The notes beneath the pieces are model-generated. The model was not told the DNA's origin. It ran no database searches and saw nothing but the letters and a program-made list of their open reading frames with translations. A stretch of DNA of 14,138 bases from KBS-96 sp049585195 (GTDB lineage: Bacteria > Acidobacteriota > Terriglobia > Bryobacterales > Bryobacteraceae): positions 1-14,138 of the forward strand of contig JBAUZG010000004.1 of NCBI GenBank assembly GCA_049585195.1, in the 5' to 3' direction. The position numbers and the translations under genes are program-made. Positions 6,829 through 13,833 of this stretch are shown one piece after another; the stretch's first letter is position 1; every line of letters begins with the position of its first letter.

Positions 6829-7485
6829 GTGACGCCTGAGAACGGAGTAACGCGGCCCCGCGACACGCGCCGCCAGTTGCTCGAGGCCGCCGACCGGGCG
6901 CTTCGTGCCCGAGGACTAATGGGCGCATCGACCCGTGAGATTGCCCGAGAAGCAGGCGTTGCCGACGGCACGTTGTATGTGCATTTCGCCGATCGCATCG
7001 ACCTGTTCATCGCGCTCATTCAAGAGCACCTGCCCCCGTATGTCGAACCTTTGAAACGATTAAACGCGCTCGTTGGCCGCCGCACCGTGCGCGCCAACCT
7101 GGCCGAGGTCTTCGAGGGCGCGCTCACCTGGAACGAGCAGATGGTTCCGGTCTTTAGCGCGATTTCGGCCGATCGGCATCTGTGCGTAGCTCTTCAGCAA
7201 AGGCTTGCCGAGCGGAATGAAGGCCCTCACCTGGCGATCAAGGCGCTCGAACGGTATCTCGAAGCCGAACAGAAGCTCGGGCGAGTCAACAAACGGTCGG
7301 ACCTGAAGGCGGCGGCGATGATGCTGCTTGGCGCGGCCCAGTATTGGACTTCTATTGCACCCTGGGTGGGCGCACACCTGAACTATTCGCGGCAGCAGTT
7401 GACGAAAGAAGTACTGAAATCGCTGATGACAGGCCTTGAAGCGAAGCCGGCAGTTGCAGCACGGCCGGCCCGAGCCCGGAAGTGA
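6829..7485 (+). CDS. TetR/AcrR-family transcriptional regulator
   Basis: A 218-residue (from GTG) ligand-responsive DNA-binding protein. The N-terminal helix-turn-helix is unmistakable: TRRQLLEAADRALRARG (13-29), then ASTREIAREAGVADGTLYVH with the conserved T48, L49, Y50 and F53 of the recognition region. The remainder (about 60-200) is the helical ligand-binding and dimerisation domain, which varies between family members and does not reveal the inducer. In-frame TTG (6736) and ATG (6757) starts exist, but residues before the GTG look unlike the family, neither has a Shine-Dalgarno sequence, and a candidate promoter lies between them and the GTG. The start is therefore uncertain. Divergence from the exporter operon suggests it represses efflux and responds to an exported compound. 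It overlaps tadA by four bases. Confidence 0.88.
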   Translation: MTPENGVTRPRDTRRQLLEAADRALRARGLMGASTREIAREAGVADGTLYVHFADRIDLFIALIQEHLPPYVEPLKRLNALVGRRTVRANLAEVFEGALTWNEQMVPVFSAISADRHLCVALQQRLAERNEGPHLAIKALERYLEAEQKLGRVNKRSDLKAAAMMLLGAAQYWTSIAPWVGAHLNYSRQQLTKEVLKSLMTGLEAKPAVAARPARARK

Positions 7486-7991
7486 CTTCGCAATCGACCG
7501 CCCAACCGTTCGACGAGCAGGACGAGTTTTTCATGCGAAAAGCCTTGGCCATGGCGCTCGTCGCCGCCGAGCAAGGAGAAGTGCCAGTAGGAGCGGTTCT
7601 AGTGAGCGGCGGCGTGATCCTCGCCGAAGGCTACAACCAGCCCATCGCGCTTCACGATCCGACGGCGCATGCCGAAATTCAGGCGCTTCGCGCTGCAGCC
7701 AAGAAGGTCGGGAATTATAGACTTCCAGGAACAGTGTTATACGTGACGCTCGAGCCGTGTCTGATGTGTGCCGGCGCGCTCGTAACCGCACGAATCGGCC
7801 GGCTGGTTTTTGCGGCGCGCGACCTCCGCTTCGGCGCAGTTCGCACCAAATTTCGAGTGGTGGATTCAGAGCTGCTTAACCACTCGGTCCAGGTTGATGA
7901 GGGTCTGTTGGCCGCGGAAGCGGCCGAGATGCTGATGAATTTCTTTCAGCGCAGGCGCGCAACCGGAGGTGAGTGGCAGCTCAACGATTAG
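7482..7991 (+). CDS. tadA: tRNA-specific adenosine deaminase TadA
   Basis: TadA converts A34 to inosine in the tRNA-Arg(ACG) anticodon. The 169-residue protein has the complete cytidine/deoxycytidylate deaminase zinc site: H63 and the proton-shuttling E65 in HAE, then C93 and C96 in EPCLMC. TadA-specific context includes GEVPVGAVLV near the N-terminus, N52 in GYN, and the segment ARIGRLVFAARDLRFGAV after the zinc cysteines. The GTG at 7482 overlaps the TetR stop as GTGA, so translation is probably coupled. An ATG at 7533 would remove 17 residues that belong to the first helix, so the GTG is preferred. The C-terminal helix (EAAEMLMNFFQRRR) matches the usual length. It ends in a four-base tail-to-tail overlap with the next gene. 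Confidence 0.93.
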   Translation: MTSQSTAQPFDEQDEFFMRKALAMALVAAEQGEVPVGAVLVSGGVILAEGYNQPIALHDPTAHAEIQALRAAAKKVGNYRLPGTVLYVTLEPCLMCAGALVTARIGRLVFAARDLRFGAVRTKFRVVDSELLNHSVQVDEGLLAAEAAEMLMNFFQRRRATGGEWQLND

Positions 7992-8563
7992 CTGAAGATA
8001 TCGTCGATAGTAATTTGGCCCTTAGTCCCCGATAGCACTGGCGCGGACTGTCCCTTCCGGTACACGACAGATTGACCGCTCTGGTTGGTAACCGTGACAG
8101 TCGGGGCGTCGCGGTCCACGCTCCAGAATTCCACGCATCCATTGGCCAGACACAGCGCCGCATATTCCCGGATCCCAGACTTGGTATTCGAGGGAGAGAG
8201 GATTTCCACAACTAGTTCCGGCGCGCCAGTCAAGTCTGCCTCCCCCACCTGGTCCCAGCGCGCTTTCGAGACGAATGCAACGTCGGCTGCGCGCAGGTCG
8301 TATTCACGCAGCGCTCTAAAGGGCAACTCCGTGATAACGTAGCCGTCCACCTCCAGAAGCGGCCGGAGTATCTCAGCTATCTTCATTTGCAGTTTGATAT
8401 GCCACGGTTTAGGTCTGGACAAAATAACCAGTTGTCCCCAATGCAGTTCTTCCACTACGCTCGCGCGCTCGGGCCGCGAGTAAAATTGCTCAACGGTCAT
8501 CAACAGCGGTTCGTTCAGAGCGGCCACAAAGCGATTATATTCTGAGTCTTGGATTTGCCACAT
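7988..8563 (-). CDS. Uma2-family putative endonuclease (restriction-endonuclease fold)
   Basis: A 191-residue protein of the Uma2 family (DUF820), which has a PD-(D/E)XK-like fold and is abundant in cyanobacteria, Chloroflexi and Acidobacteria. Visible family marks are LLMTVEQF near residues 20-27, a first strand with E38/E39, D94 in LRAADVAFVS, E116 and E120 in APELVVEILSPSNTK, and the closing segment GCVEFWSVDRD where family members usually read VxEYWxVD. D94 and E120 are the likely metal-binding residues. Nuclease activity is a family prediction, and the cellular role is generally unknown. The ATG at 8563 lacks a clear ribosome binding site. A second ATG at 8500 would start at MTVEQF and is possible. 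It stands alone, without a partner antitoxin or methylase. Confidence 0.85.
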   Translation of the reverse strand: MWQIQDSEYNRFVAALNEPLLMTVEQFYSRPERASVVEELHWGQLVILSRPKPWHIKLQMKIAEILRPLLEVDGYVITELPFRALREYDLRAADVAFVSKARWDQVGEADLTGAPELVVEILSPSNTKSGIREYAALCLANGCVEFWSVDRDAPTVTVTNQSGQSVVYRKGQSAPVLSGTKGQITIDDIFS

Positions 8564-8623
8564 AGGACCGCTTGCTCACGCGCGCTGTTCCGCCAAACAT
8601 CTGATCCACGAGGGTCGTTTCAG

Positions 8624-8645
8624 AACCACGACCGTTAGGGAGTGG
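8624..8645 (+). repeat. Degenerate copy of the hairpin repeat seen at 13800-13820
   Basis: In the gap between the YfhO-like gene and the Uma2 gene, 8625-8645 matches the reverse complement of 13800-13820 at 15 of 21 bases. The four-base stem (CCAC 8626-8629, GTGG 8642-8645) is retained although both partners of one base pair differ from the other copy (A-T here, G-C there). An inner CC/GG pair frames a GTTA loop. There is no T-tract, so termination is doubtful. Confidence 0.45.
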
Positions 8646-8660
8646 ACGTGGCAAGTTCCT

Positions 8661-10943
8661 CTACACTGCAGCAGCTGGATGCGGCGCCGGCGGCATGACC
8701 CGCGAGCGACGCCGCGCGGCCAGCAGGATACAGGGGATTGAAACGAGCGTCAACGCCGAGAGAGTCGCGCCTAAGCGCAATGTCAACGGCGCATAGCGGA
8801 GTGCGACGGTGCTTGTGCCATCGGGGACAACGATACCGCGTAGGGCTCCATCGACTTCGTAGATGGATGCAGGCTTGCCGTTTACCAAGGCGCGCCAGCC
8901 CGGATAGTAGTTTTCGCTCAAGACCAGCAGACCCCGGCCTTGGCTTTCGACCGAAAGCTCCATCCGATCCAAGCCATAGTTGGTGACACGTGCCGTATCC
9001 GATCCGCCTGAAGGCCGGTCGAGCGCTTCCTTTAATGGTTGGCTGACTAGCGCTGTTTCGCGCATATTCCCTTTGAAGCTTGCTACCTGGAGGAATACAT
9101 CTTCGCGCGATGGTTCAATGTTCACCCGATGCACAATCCAGGCATGCGGGAAGACGTTTTCATTCCTATAGATTTTCCAGTAGGCGTCTGCGTAGACGGG
9201 CGCGGGATCGCTTGCGCTCGCCGGCTTCAACAGGTATTCCACGTTATATAGGTCGAGCCGGTTATTGATGCGGCCAAAATTGTAGACGCCGGTCGCACCC
9301 ATGCCGTCCATTGTGTAAATACCAAAGGCGTCGCCGATGTTCGGAGGTTCCGGTCCCTCCACCCGCACTCGAAAGATGCCCGGCTGCGATTTTAGAAACT
9401 GCACGGCTCCGAAACAGCTCTGAAGCTTACGTAAATAGTCGCCGCCCGAATGCTCGAGCTCGGTTTTATTGCGCGCGGTCCAATTGAAGGGGCTCAGATC
9501 GGTCAGGATGAGCGCAACAATCAGAAACCGGGCTGCCGCGCTCGAGTGGCCCGCGATGATGTACCGAAACAGTGCGTAGGAAAGAAAGACAAGAATTATA
9601 GATAATGAATTCCAACTGTTGATCTCAGGCTTGCCAAAGATCATGGGTATCGCAAGAGCTACGGCAAGGATTATGACCACCCCTGCGAAAACTTTGTTGA
9701 TAACACGCCATTCATCGAAATTGACGGAATCGGCTAGTAGCGAGTCGACACCGAAAGCGGCGAGCAGAGCCATTCCGAAGCTCGTCAAATAAAGCAGCCG
9801 GGGAGCTTCCCGCAGCATCCAAAGCCAGGGAACCAACGCGTAGAGAAAGCCATGCAGGCCGGAAAACGGTCCCATCGCGTAGAGCAGCGATAACAGAGCC
9901 AGGAAAAGGAAATAGCGGACCCAGCGATTTCGCCAGTTCTTGGCAATGCCAATGATGCATAGCAAGAGAGGGAAGACACCCATATAGAGACTGATGCGTT
10001 CTCCGGTGCCCGAATCGCCATTGAACGCGAAGGGGAACAACAGCGACAAGAATCCGTGCGGCGCGAGCAGATTGTCACCGAGAAACTTGTACGGGATGAC
10101 CGATGCGGCGGCGTTCGCGCTCGTTCCGAGCGCTCGAATCACTTGCGGAGTGTATTCTAGCGAGGGCAGTAGTTGCGCTGCGCCAACACCGAAGGCAAAC
10201 AAGCCGGTGATGGCGACGACAGCGAAGGCGGATAGCCAGGCAGCGGAACGATCGGCCCGGTCACGCTTCTCGACGGACTGCCACCAGGCATAACAGGCCG
10301 CGGCGGTGGCAACAACAATGGCCTGCATCATCACCATGTGAAGCCTTCCACCGAGAATGCTGAGCCCAATGGCGAGGCCGCTGAATACCGCGTTCAAGAA
10401 CGCGCGTGTCCGGCTTACGTTGAGAGAGGCGAGCGAGCGCAGCAGAAACAGAAAGATAAGCGGCAGCCAGATGGAGCTCTGAATCATATCGGGCCAGCCG
10501 GGCCTTGAAACAAATCCGCCGCAGGAGAAACAAACGCCCGCGAGCAAAGCGGCAAAGCCACTGAGTTTCAACTCGCGAGCGAGCTCGTACATGAACCAGG
10601 CCGCTAGAAAATAAAGCACGGCAATATAGACGTTGTAGGTGTATGGGTACGGGAGCCCGTAGCGGTTAGACGGAACAAGCGCCAGTAAGAAGTTGAATGG
10701 AGAAAACCCGGAGGTCTGCATCTCGCCAACAAAGCTGCGGCCGCCAAACGTGAAGGGATCCCACCCGGGCAAGTGGCCATGCCGGATTCTGTCGATCGAA
10801 AACGTGAGCCACGAATAACCCTGGTTGACACCTTCGGCTTCGGTGAGCAGCGAGAACTGGCGTGTGAGTAAGGTTCGCCAGTTAAAGATGACGATGATTA
10901 GCGCCAATAACAGGATGTGCTGTTTGCGCCTTGATGGTTGCAA
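8661..10943 (-). CDS. YfhO-family polytopic membrane protein (probable glycosyl transfer to surface polymers)
   Basis: A 760-residue inner-membrane protein with many hydrophobic helices over about residues 10-490 and a C-terminal extracytoplasmic region closed by one last helix (about 722-743). YfhO family hallmarks are the first-loop segment GHLPGWDPFTFGGRSF (56-71) after an acidic stretch (E35, E37), and the beta-sandwich tail ENYYPGWRALVNGKP (677-691) with VPDGTSTVALRYAP. YfhO relatives (GT-C superfamily) in Firmicutes glycosylate lipoteichoic acid. In this Gram-negative setting the acceptor is unknown, perhaps a lipid-linked or surface glycan. The start is a TTG at 10943, 62 bases inside the upstream gene. 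Its in-frame stop nine bases before leaves no earlier start, and a GGAG is only one base away, so the true start may be another codon slightly downstream. Translational coupling to the upstream gene is likely. Confidence 0.82.
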   Translation of the reverse strand: MQPSRRKQHILLLALIIVIFNWRTLLTRQFSLLTEAEGVNQGYSWLTFSIDRIRHGHLPGWDPFTFGGRSFVGEMQTSGFSPFNFLLALVPSNRYGLPYPYTYNVYIAVLYFLAAWFMYELARELKLSGFAALLAGVCFSCGGFVSRPGWPDMIQSSIWLPLIFLFLLRSLASLNVSRTRAFLNAVFSGLAIGLSILGGRLHMVMMQAIVVATAAACYAWWQSVEKRDRADRSAAWLSAFAVVAITGLFAFGVGAAQLLPSLEYTPQVIRALGTSANAAASVIPYKFLGDNLLAPHGFLSLLFPFAFNGDSGTGERISLYMGVFPLLLCIIGIAKNWRNRWVRYFLFLALLSLLYAMGPFSGLHGFLYALVPWLWMLREAPRLLYLTSFGMALLAAFGVDSLLADSVNFDEWRVINKVFAGVVIILAVALAIPMIFGKPEINSWNSLSIILVFLSYALFRYIIAGHSSAAARFLIVALILTDLSPFNWTARNKTELEHSGGDYLRKLQSCFGAVQFLKSQPGIFRVRVEGPEPPNIGDAFGIYTMDGMGATGVYNFGRINNRLDLYNVEYLLKPASASDPAPVYADAYWKIYRNENVFPHAWIVHRVNIEPSREDVFLQVASFKGNMRETALVSQPLKEALDRPSGGSDTARVTNYGLDRMELSVESQGRGLLVLSENYYPGWRALVNGKPASIYEVDGALRGIVVPDGTSTVALRYAPLTLRLGATLSALTLVSIPCILLAARRRSRVMPPAPHPAAAV

Positions 10944-12405
10944 GCTCCATCAGTTTAGCGCTACGCTCCCGCCGGAGCACAAAGAAAAGCGACGCGAGCC
11001 TCACTATAAACAGAAACAACAACAAGTCGAGCACCACTTGATACAAAATGATGTGCCTCGCGGTCTCTTGATCGTCATACAACGACGCGACCGCGAAAGT
11101 ACTTGCACCCACGAATGCCACAAGGCCAATTACCGGCCACTCGGGCAGGCTGTCGCGGAATCGGGGGCGAACGGCGCACACGCAAACGAGCGCAAATGCC
11201 AGCAGGTACACTAGTGGACCGAACAGCCAGGCGCGCAATGCGATTTGGCGTCTCAGCGAACTCCACCATTTGAACCGCATATCATTTTTGTGCGCCGCGT
11301 AGTCCTCCATCCGGAAATGTTTTGTCCACCAATACTCTAAGTTGACATCGGCAGCGGGCTGCTCCAGGTCCGACATCAGGACGCGTAAACATGTAGTCGG
11401 ATGAGTGAAATAGTAACTGGCAATCTTTGATAGCGTCACCTGGGCTTCAAAAATCTTCCGCTGTTTCAGATCGCTCAATAGATAGTTATCCTGGAAAGGC
11501 GACACGCCGATATATTTACGGTATTCATCCGGCAATCCAAAGTCTTTTAAAACCTGATTCGGATTTGAAGACATGGGCGCCAGCCGCACGAAAATCACCG
11601 AGTACATCGGATCGTCGCGATAGTTCGGCCTCGTCTTCATCGCCATGCCGAGCGTCGTTACCATAAAGACTCCTGCAGCCGCCAGCCACAGCTTCCGCAT
11701 TCGTCTCGTCTTAGTTTGAAGTCCAAAGAAAGTTGCCAGGGCACAAAGCGGAAAGACGCCGACCTGATACTGCAGCTTGCTCGTTAGAAATAAGATGCCA
11801 AAGAGCGCAAAAGCCGCCAACCACCGCCGATCGCCGCTTTTCTGGCGCAGGCAAACATTCAGCACGACCGCCGCGGTGCAGCAGAAAAACACAATGGCGG
11901 CAGCGTCCGCATACGCGGTGCTGAAGAACTGAACATACTCGACATCCGTTGTGATGATCAGCAGAAGCGCTCCCGCAAGTACGGCAACCCATAGTGGAGA
12001 GCTTCGATACGCCTGCACAAACAGCCATAAGGCGAGTGCCATCAGCAGGCCATGCATGATACCCATCAAGCGGATATCGAATTTCCCATGCGGCAAAAGC
12101 CACCGCGCCAGGCATTTCGCCGCTTTTGCCACACAATACTCCGAGCTAGGTAGATAAGCGATCCACAGATAGCGCGCACGAGAGATTTCGTAATCCGTGA
12201 CGAAATAACGCTCAGCGATAGCTTTCTCATTGCCTGGCGCGGGGCCGATCGAAAGCGCGCCGAATATCTTAGGAAAGTCGCCATTATCGGCTAGTCCAAT
12301 GGGAACGGGTCCCACAATCTGAAACCCAGCCAACAGCACATACAGGCCGACGACCGCCACTTCCACGCATGAGTGTGGCCTTACTCGGATAGAACTATCC
12401 CCCAC
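10882..12405 (-). CDS. Polytopic membrane protein, GT-C glycosyltransferase-like (resembles WsfD-type hexose transferases)
   Basis: A 507-residue protein with about ten or more hydrophobic helices and a soluble loop of roughly 100 residues near 260-385 (RPNYRDDPMYSVIFVRLAPM, later YYFTHPTT). After the first helix comes GLADNGDFPKIFG, with D40 and D43 in the first extracytoplasmic loop, where GT-C enzymes carry catalytic or metal-binding acids. I recall the ADNGDF motif from WsfD-like hexose transferases of glycan synthesis, a tentative match. The gene lies directly upstream of, and overlaps, the YfhO-like gene, so a shared glycan or lipid-sugar pathway is a fair inference. The GTG at 12405 touches an AGGAA sequence, which is too close for an ideal ribosome binding site. 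GTG codons 13 and 15 positions later are alternatives. No precise function can be given. Confidence 0.7.
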   Translation of the reverse strand: MGDSSIRVRPHSCVEVAVVGLYVLLAGFQIVGPVPIGLADNGDFPKIFGALSIGPAPGNEKAIAERYFVTDYEISRARYLWIAYLPSSEYCVAKAAKCLARWLLPHGKFDIRLMGIMHGLLMALALWLFVQAYRSSPLWVAVLAGALLLIITTDVEYVQFFSTAYADAAAIVFFCCTAAVVLNVCLRQKSGDRRWLAAFALFGILFLTSKLQYQVGVFPLCALATFFGLQTKTRRMRKLWLAAAGVFMVTTLGMAMKTRPNYRDDPMYSVIFVRLAPMSSNPNQVLKDFGLPDEYRKYIGVSPFQDNYLLSDLKQRKIFEAQVTLSKIASYYFTHPTTCLRVLMSDLEQPAADVNLEYWWTKHFRMEDYAAHKNDMRFKWWSSLRRQIALRAWLFGPLVYLLAFALVCVCAVRPRFRDSLPEWPVIGLVAFVGASTFAVASLYDDQETARHIILYQVVLDLLLFLFIVRLASLFFVLRRERSAKLMELATIKAQTAHPVIGANHRHL

Positions 12406-12413
12406 TTCCTTTT

Positions 12414-12420
12414 TATAGTA
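12414..12420. promoter_or_regulatory. Possible shared -10 element between divergent genes
   Basis: TATAGTA reads as a -10-like TATAGT on the plus strand (12414-12419) and TACTAT on the minus strand (12420-12415). It is the only AT-rich patch in the 20-base gap between two divergent start codons. Neither side has an obvious -35 box at good spacing. If used leftward, the membrane-protein mRNA would be nearly leaderless. Confidence 0.25.
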
Positions 12421-12458
12421 CGCGCGTGGCCTATTCTGAGAGGAGAAATGTTGCCGGT

Positions 12459-13778
12459 ATGAAATTCTCTTTTGCTGTTCTAATGGCGCTAGCCGTGTGG
12501 CTACCCGCGCTCTGCGCCGCAGTCACCGTGATTCCCGATGTCACGGTGATTGACGGCACGGGCGGCGCTCCCATTCAGCATGCAACCGTAATCATTGAAG
12601 GCGAGAAGATCCGCGAGATAAGGACTTCATCTTACAAGCCGCGGCGCGGCGAACGCGCGCTTCATTTCGAAGGCAAGTTCGTGATGCCGGGATTGATCAG
12701 CGCGCATAGCCATCTTGGACTGGTGGACGGCACAGCCACAAAACCGGAGAATTACAACGAAACGAACATAGAGCGGCAGTTAAAGCAGTACGAAGAGTAC
12801 GGCGTCACGACCGTCATGTCGCTGGGTCTGAACAAGGACTTGTTGTATCAGTTGCGCGATGAGCAACGGGCGGGGAAGCTGGGCGGTGCGGCTATTCTCA
12901 CAGCCGGGCGCGGCATTGGCGTGCCGGGCGGAGTTCCGGGATTGAACGTCGGCTCCGATCAGGTTTATCGCCCGAAAACGCCGGAGGAAGCGCGGCGAGC
13001 AGTTCGCGAGATGGCGGCGCACCATCCCGACATCATCAAGACCTGGGTAGACGACAATCTCGGTAAGTCGCCGCGGCCGAACTTCGAGGTGGAAGCGGCG
13101 GTGATTGACGAGGCGCACAAGCAGGGGCTGAAAGTGGCGGCCCACGTCTTTTACCTCGCCGACGCAAAGAAGCTGGTTTCAGACGGCGTGGACGTTCTGG
13201 CGCACAGCGTGAGAGATAAGCCGGTCGATAGCGAGTTCATCCGCTTAGTAAAGCAGCATGGCACTGTATACATTCCGACTTTGCAGTTGGAGGAAGCGTT
13301 CTTCATTTATCCGGACAAGCCGGATTGGATCAAGTCGCCGTTCTTTCTGAATGCGCTGCAGCCCTCGGTACGTGAAATGCTGTTGTCGCCGGAATTTGCC
13401 GCCAAGGTGCAAAGCGACCCCGCGACCATCGAACATCGTCAATTCCTGGCAACGGCCGAGCAGAATTTGAAAAGGCTGGCCGATGCCGGAGTAACGATAG
13501 GATTCGGTACCGATTCGGGCGCGACGCCCACGCGCATTGCGGGGTTTGCCGAGCATCGCGAATTGCAATTGATGGTTGAAGCTGGGCTAAGCCCCGCGCA
13601 GGCTATTCATAGCGCCACAAGTGTAAATGCAACTTTCCTCGCGATTCCACAAACCGGGACACTAGTTGCACGCAAGCAGGCCGATGTTCTGGTGCTCGAT
13701 GCCGACCCGCTCAGCGATATCGAGAATACGGAAAAGATCGCTGCCGTGATACATAATGGCAGCGTTGTAACACGCTAG
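12459..13778 (+). CDS. Secreted metal-dependent amidohydrolase (imidazolonepropionase/prolidase-like)
   Basis: A 439-residue amidohydrolase-superfamily enzyme with an N-terminal signal peptide (about 1-20, MKFSFAVLMALAVWLPALCA), so it should act in the periplasm or outside the cell. The small beta-sandwich domain (PDVTVIDGTGG) precedes the TIM barrel. Metal-site residues are H83 and H85 in ISAHSHLG, K194 in IIKTWVDD (likely carboxylated and bridging), H229 in VAAHVF, H249 in LAHSV, and D352 in GFGTDSGATPT. The C-terminus returns to the sandwich domain (GTLVARKQADVLVLDADPL). This set fits binuclear members acting on dipeptides, cyclic imides or similar amides, and the substrate is not determinable. 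The ATG is chosen because it begins the signal peptide. An AGGAG lies 12 bases upstream. A GTG at 12426 would add 11 residues and is possible. Confidence 0.9.
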   Translation: MKFSFAVLMALAVWLPALCAAVTVIPDVTVIDGTGGAPIQHATVIIEGEKIREIRTSSYKPRRGERALHFEGKFVMPGLISAHSHLGLVDGTATKPENYNETNIERQLKQYEEYGVTTVMSLGLNKDLLYQLRDEQRAGKLGGAAILTAGRGIGVPGGVPGLNVGSDQVYRPKTPEEARRAVREMAAHHPDIIKTWVDDNLGKSPRPNFEVEAAVIDEAHKQGLKVAAHVFYLADAKKLVSDGVDVLAHSVRDKPVDSEFIRLVKQHGTVYIPTLQLEEAFFIYPDKPDWIKSPFFLNALQPSVREMLLSPEFAAKVQSDPATIEHRQFLATAEQNLKRLADAGVTIGFGTDSGATPTRIAGFAEHRELQLMVEAGLSPAQAIHSATSVNATFLAIPQTGTLVARKQADVLVLDADPLSDIENTEKIAAVIHNGSVVTR

Positions 13779-13793
13779 CTGGTGGATACCCTG

Positions 13794-13833
13794 AAAAAAC
13801 CGCTCCTTCGCGGTCGCGGCTCGGCTACGGTTT
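13794..13833 (-). terminator. Hairpin with T-tract, probable intrinsic terminator of the OprB-like gene, also usable from the other side
   Basis: On the minus strand AAACCG (13833-13828) pairs with CGGTTT (13802-13797) around a GC-rich interior, and six T residues (13799-13794) follow directly. The interior carries a second stem, CCGC 13800-13803 with GCGG 13816-13819 in plus-strand terms. On the plus strand the hairpin follows the amidohydrolase stop and ends in TTTATT, so it can serve both convergent genes. The stop codon of the porin gene lies just inside the outer stem. Confidence 0.6.
13800..13820 (-). repeat. Hairpin repeat, GC-rich copy
   Basis: This 21-base core within the terminator (GCCGCGACCGCG on the minus strand, then AAGGAGCGG) resembles 8625-8645 at 15 of 21 bases with the same 20-base stem spacing. 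Both copies sit just outside coding ends, which suggests an interspersed intergenic palindrome family that has been used here as terminator material. Confidence 0.45.

Noticed and set aside
7988..8563. Uma2 gene as a toxin or restriction system
   Set aside because: No methylase, antitoxin or specificity gene adjoins it. Family membership alone does not support a defence role.
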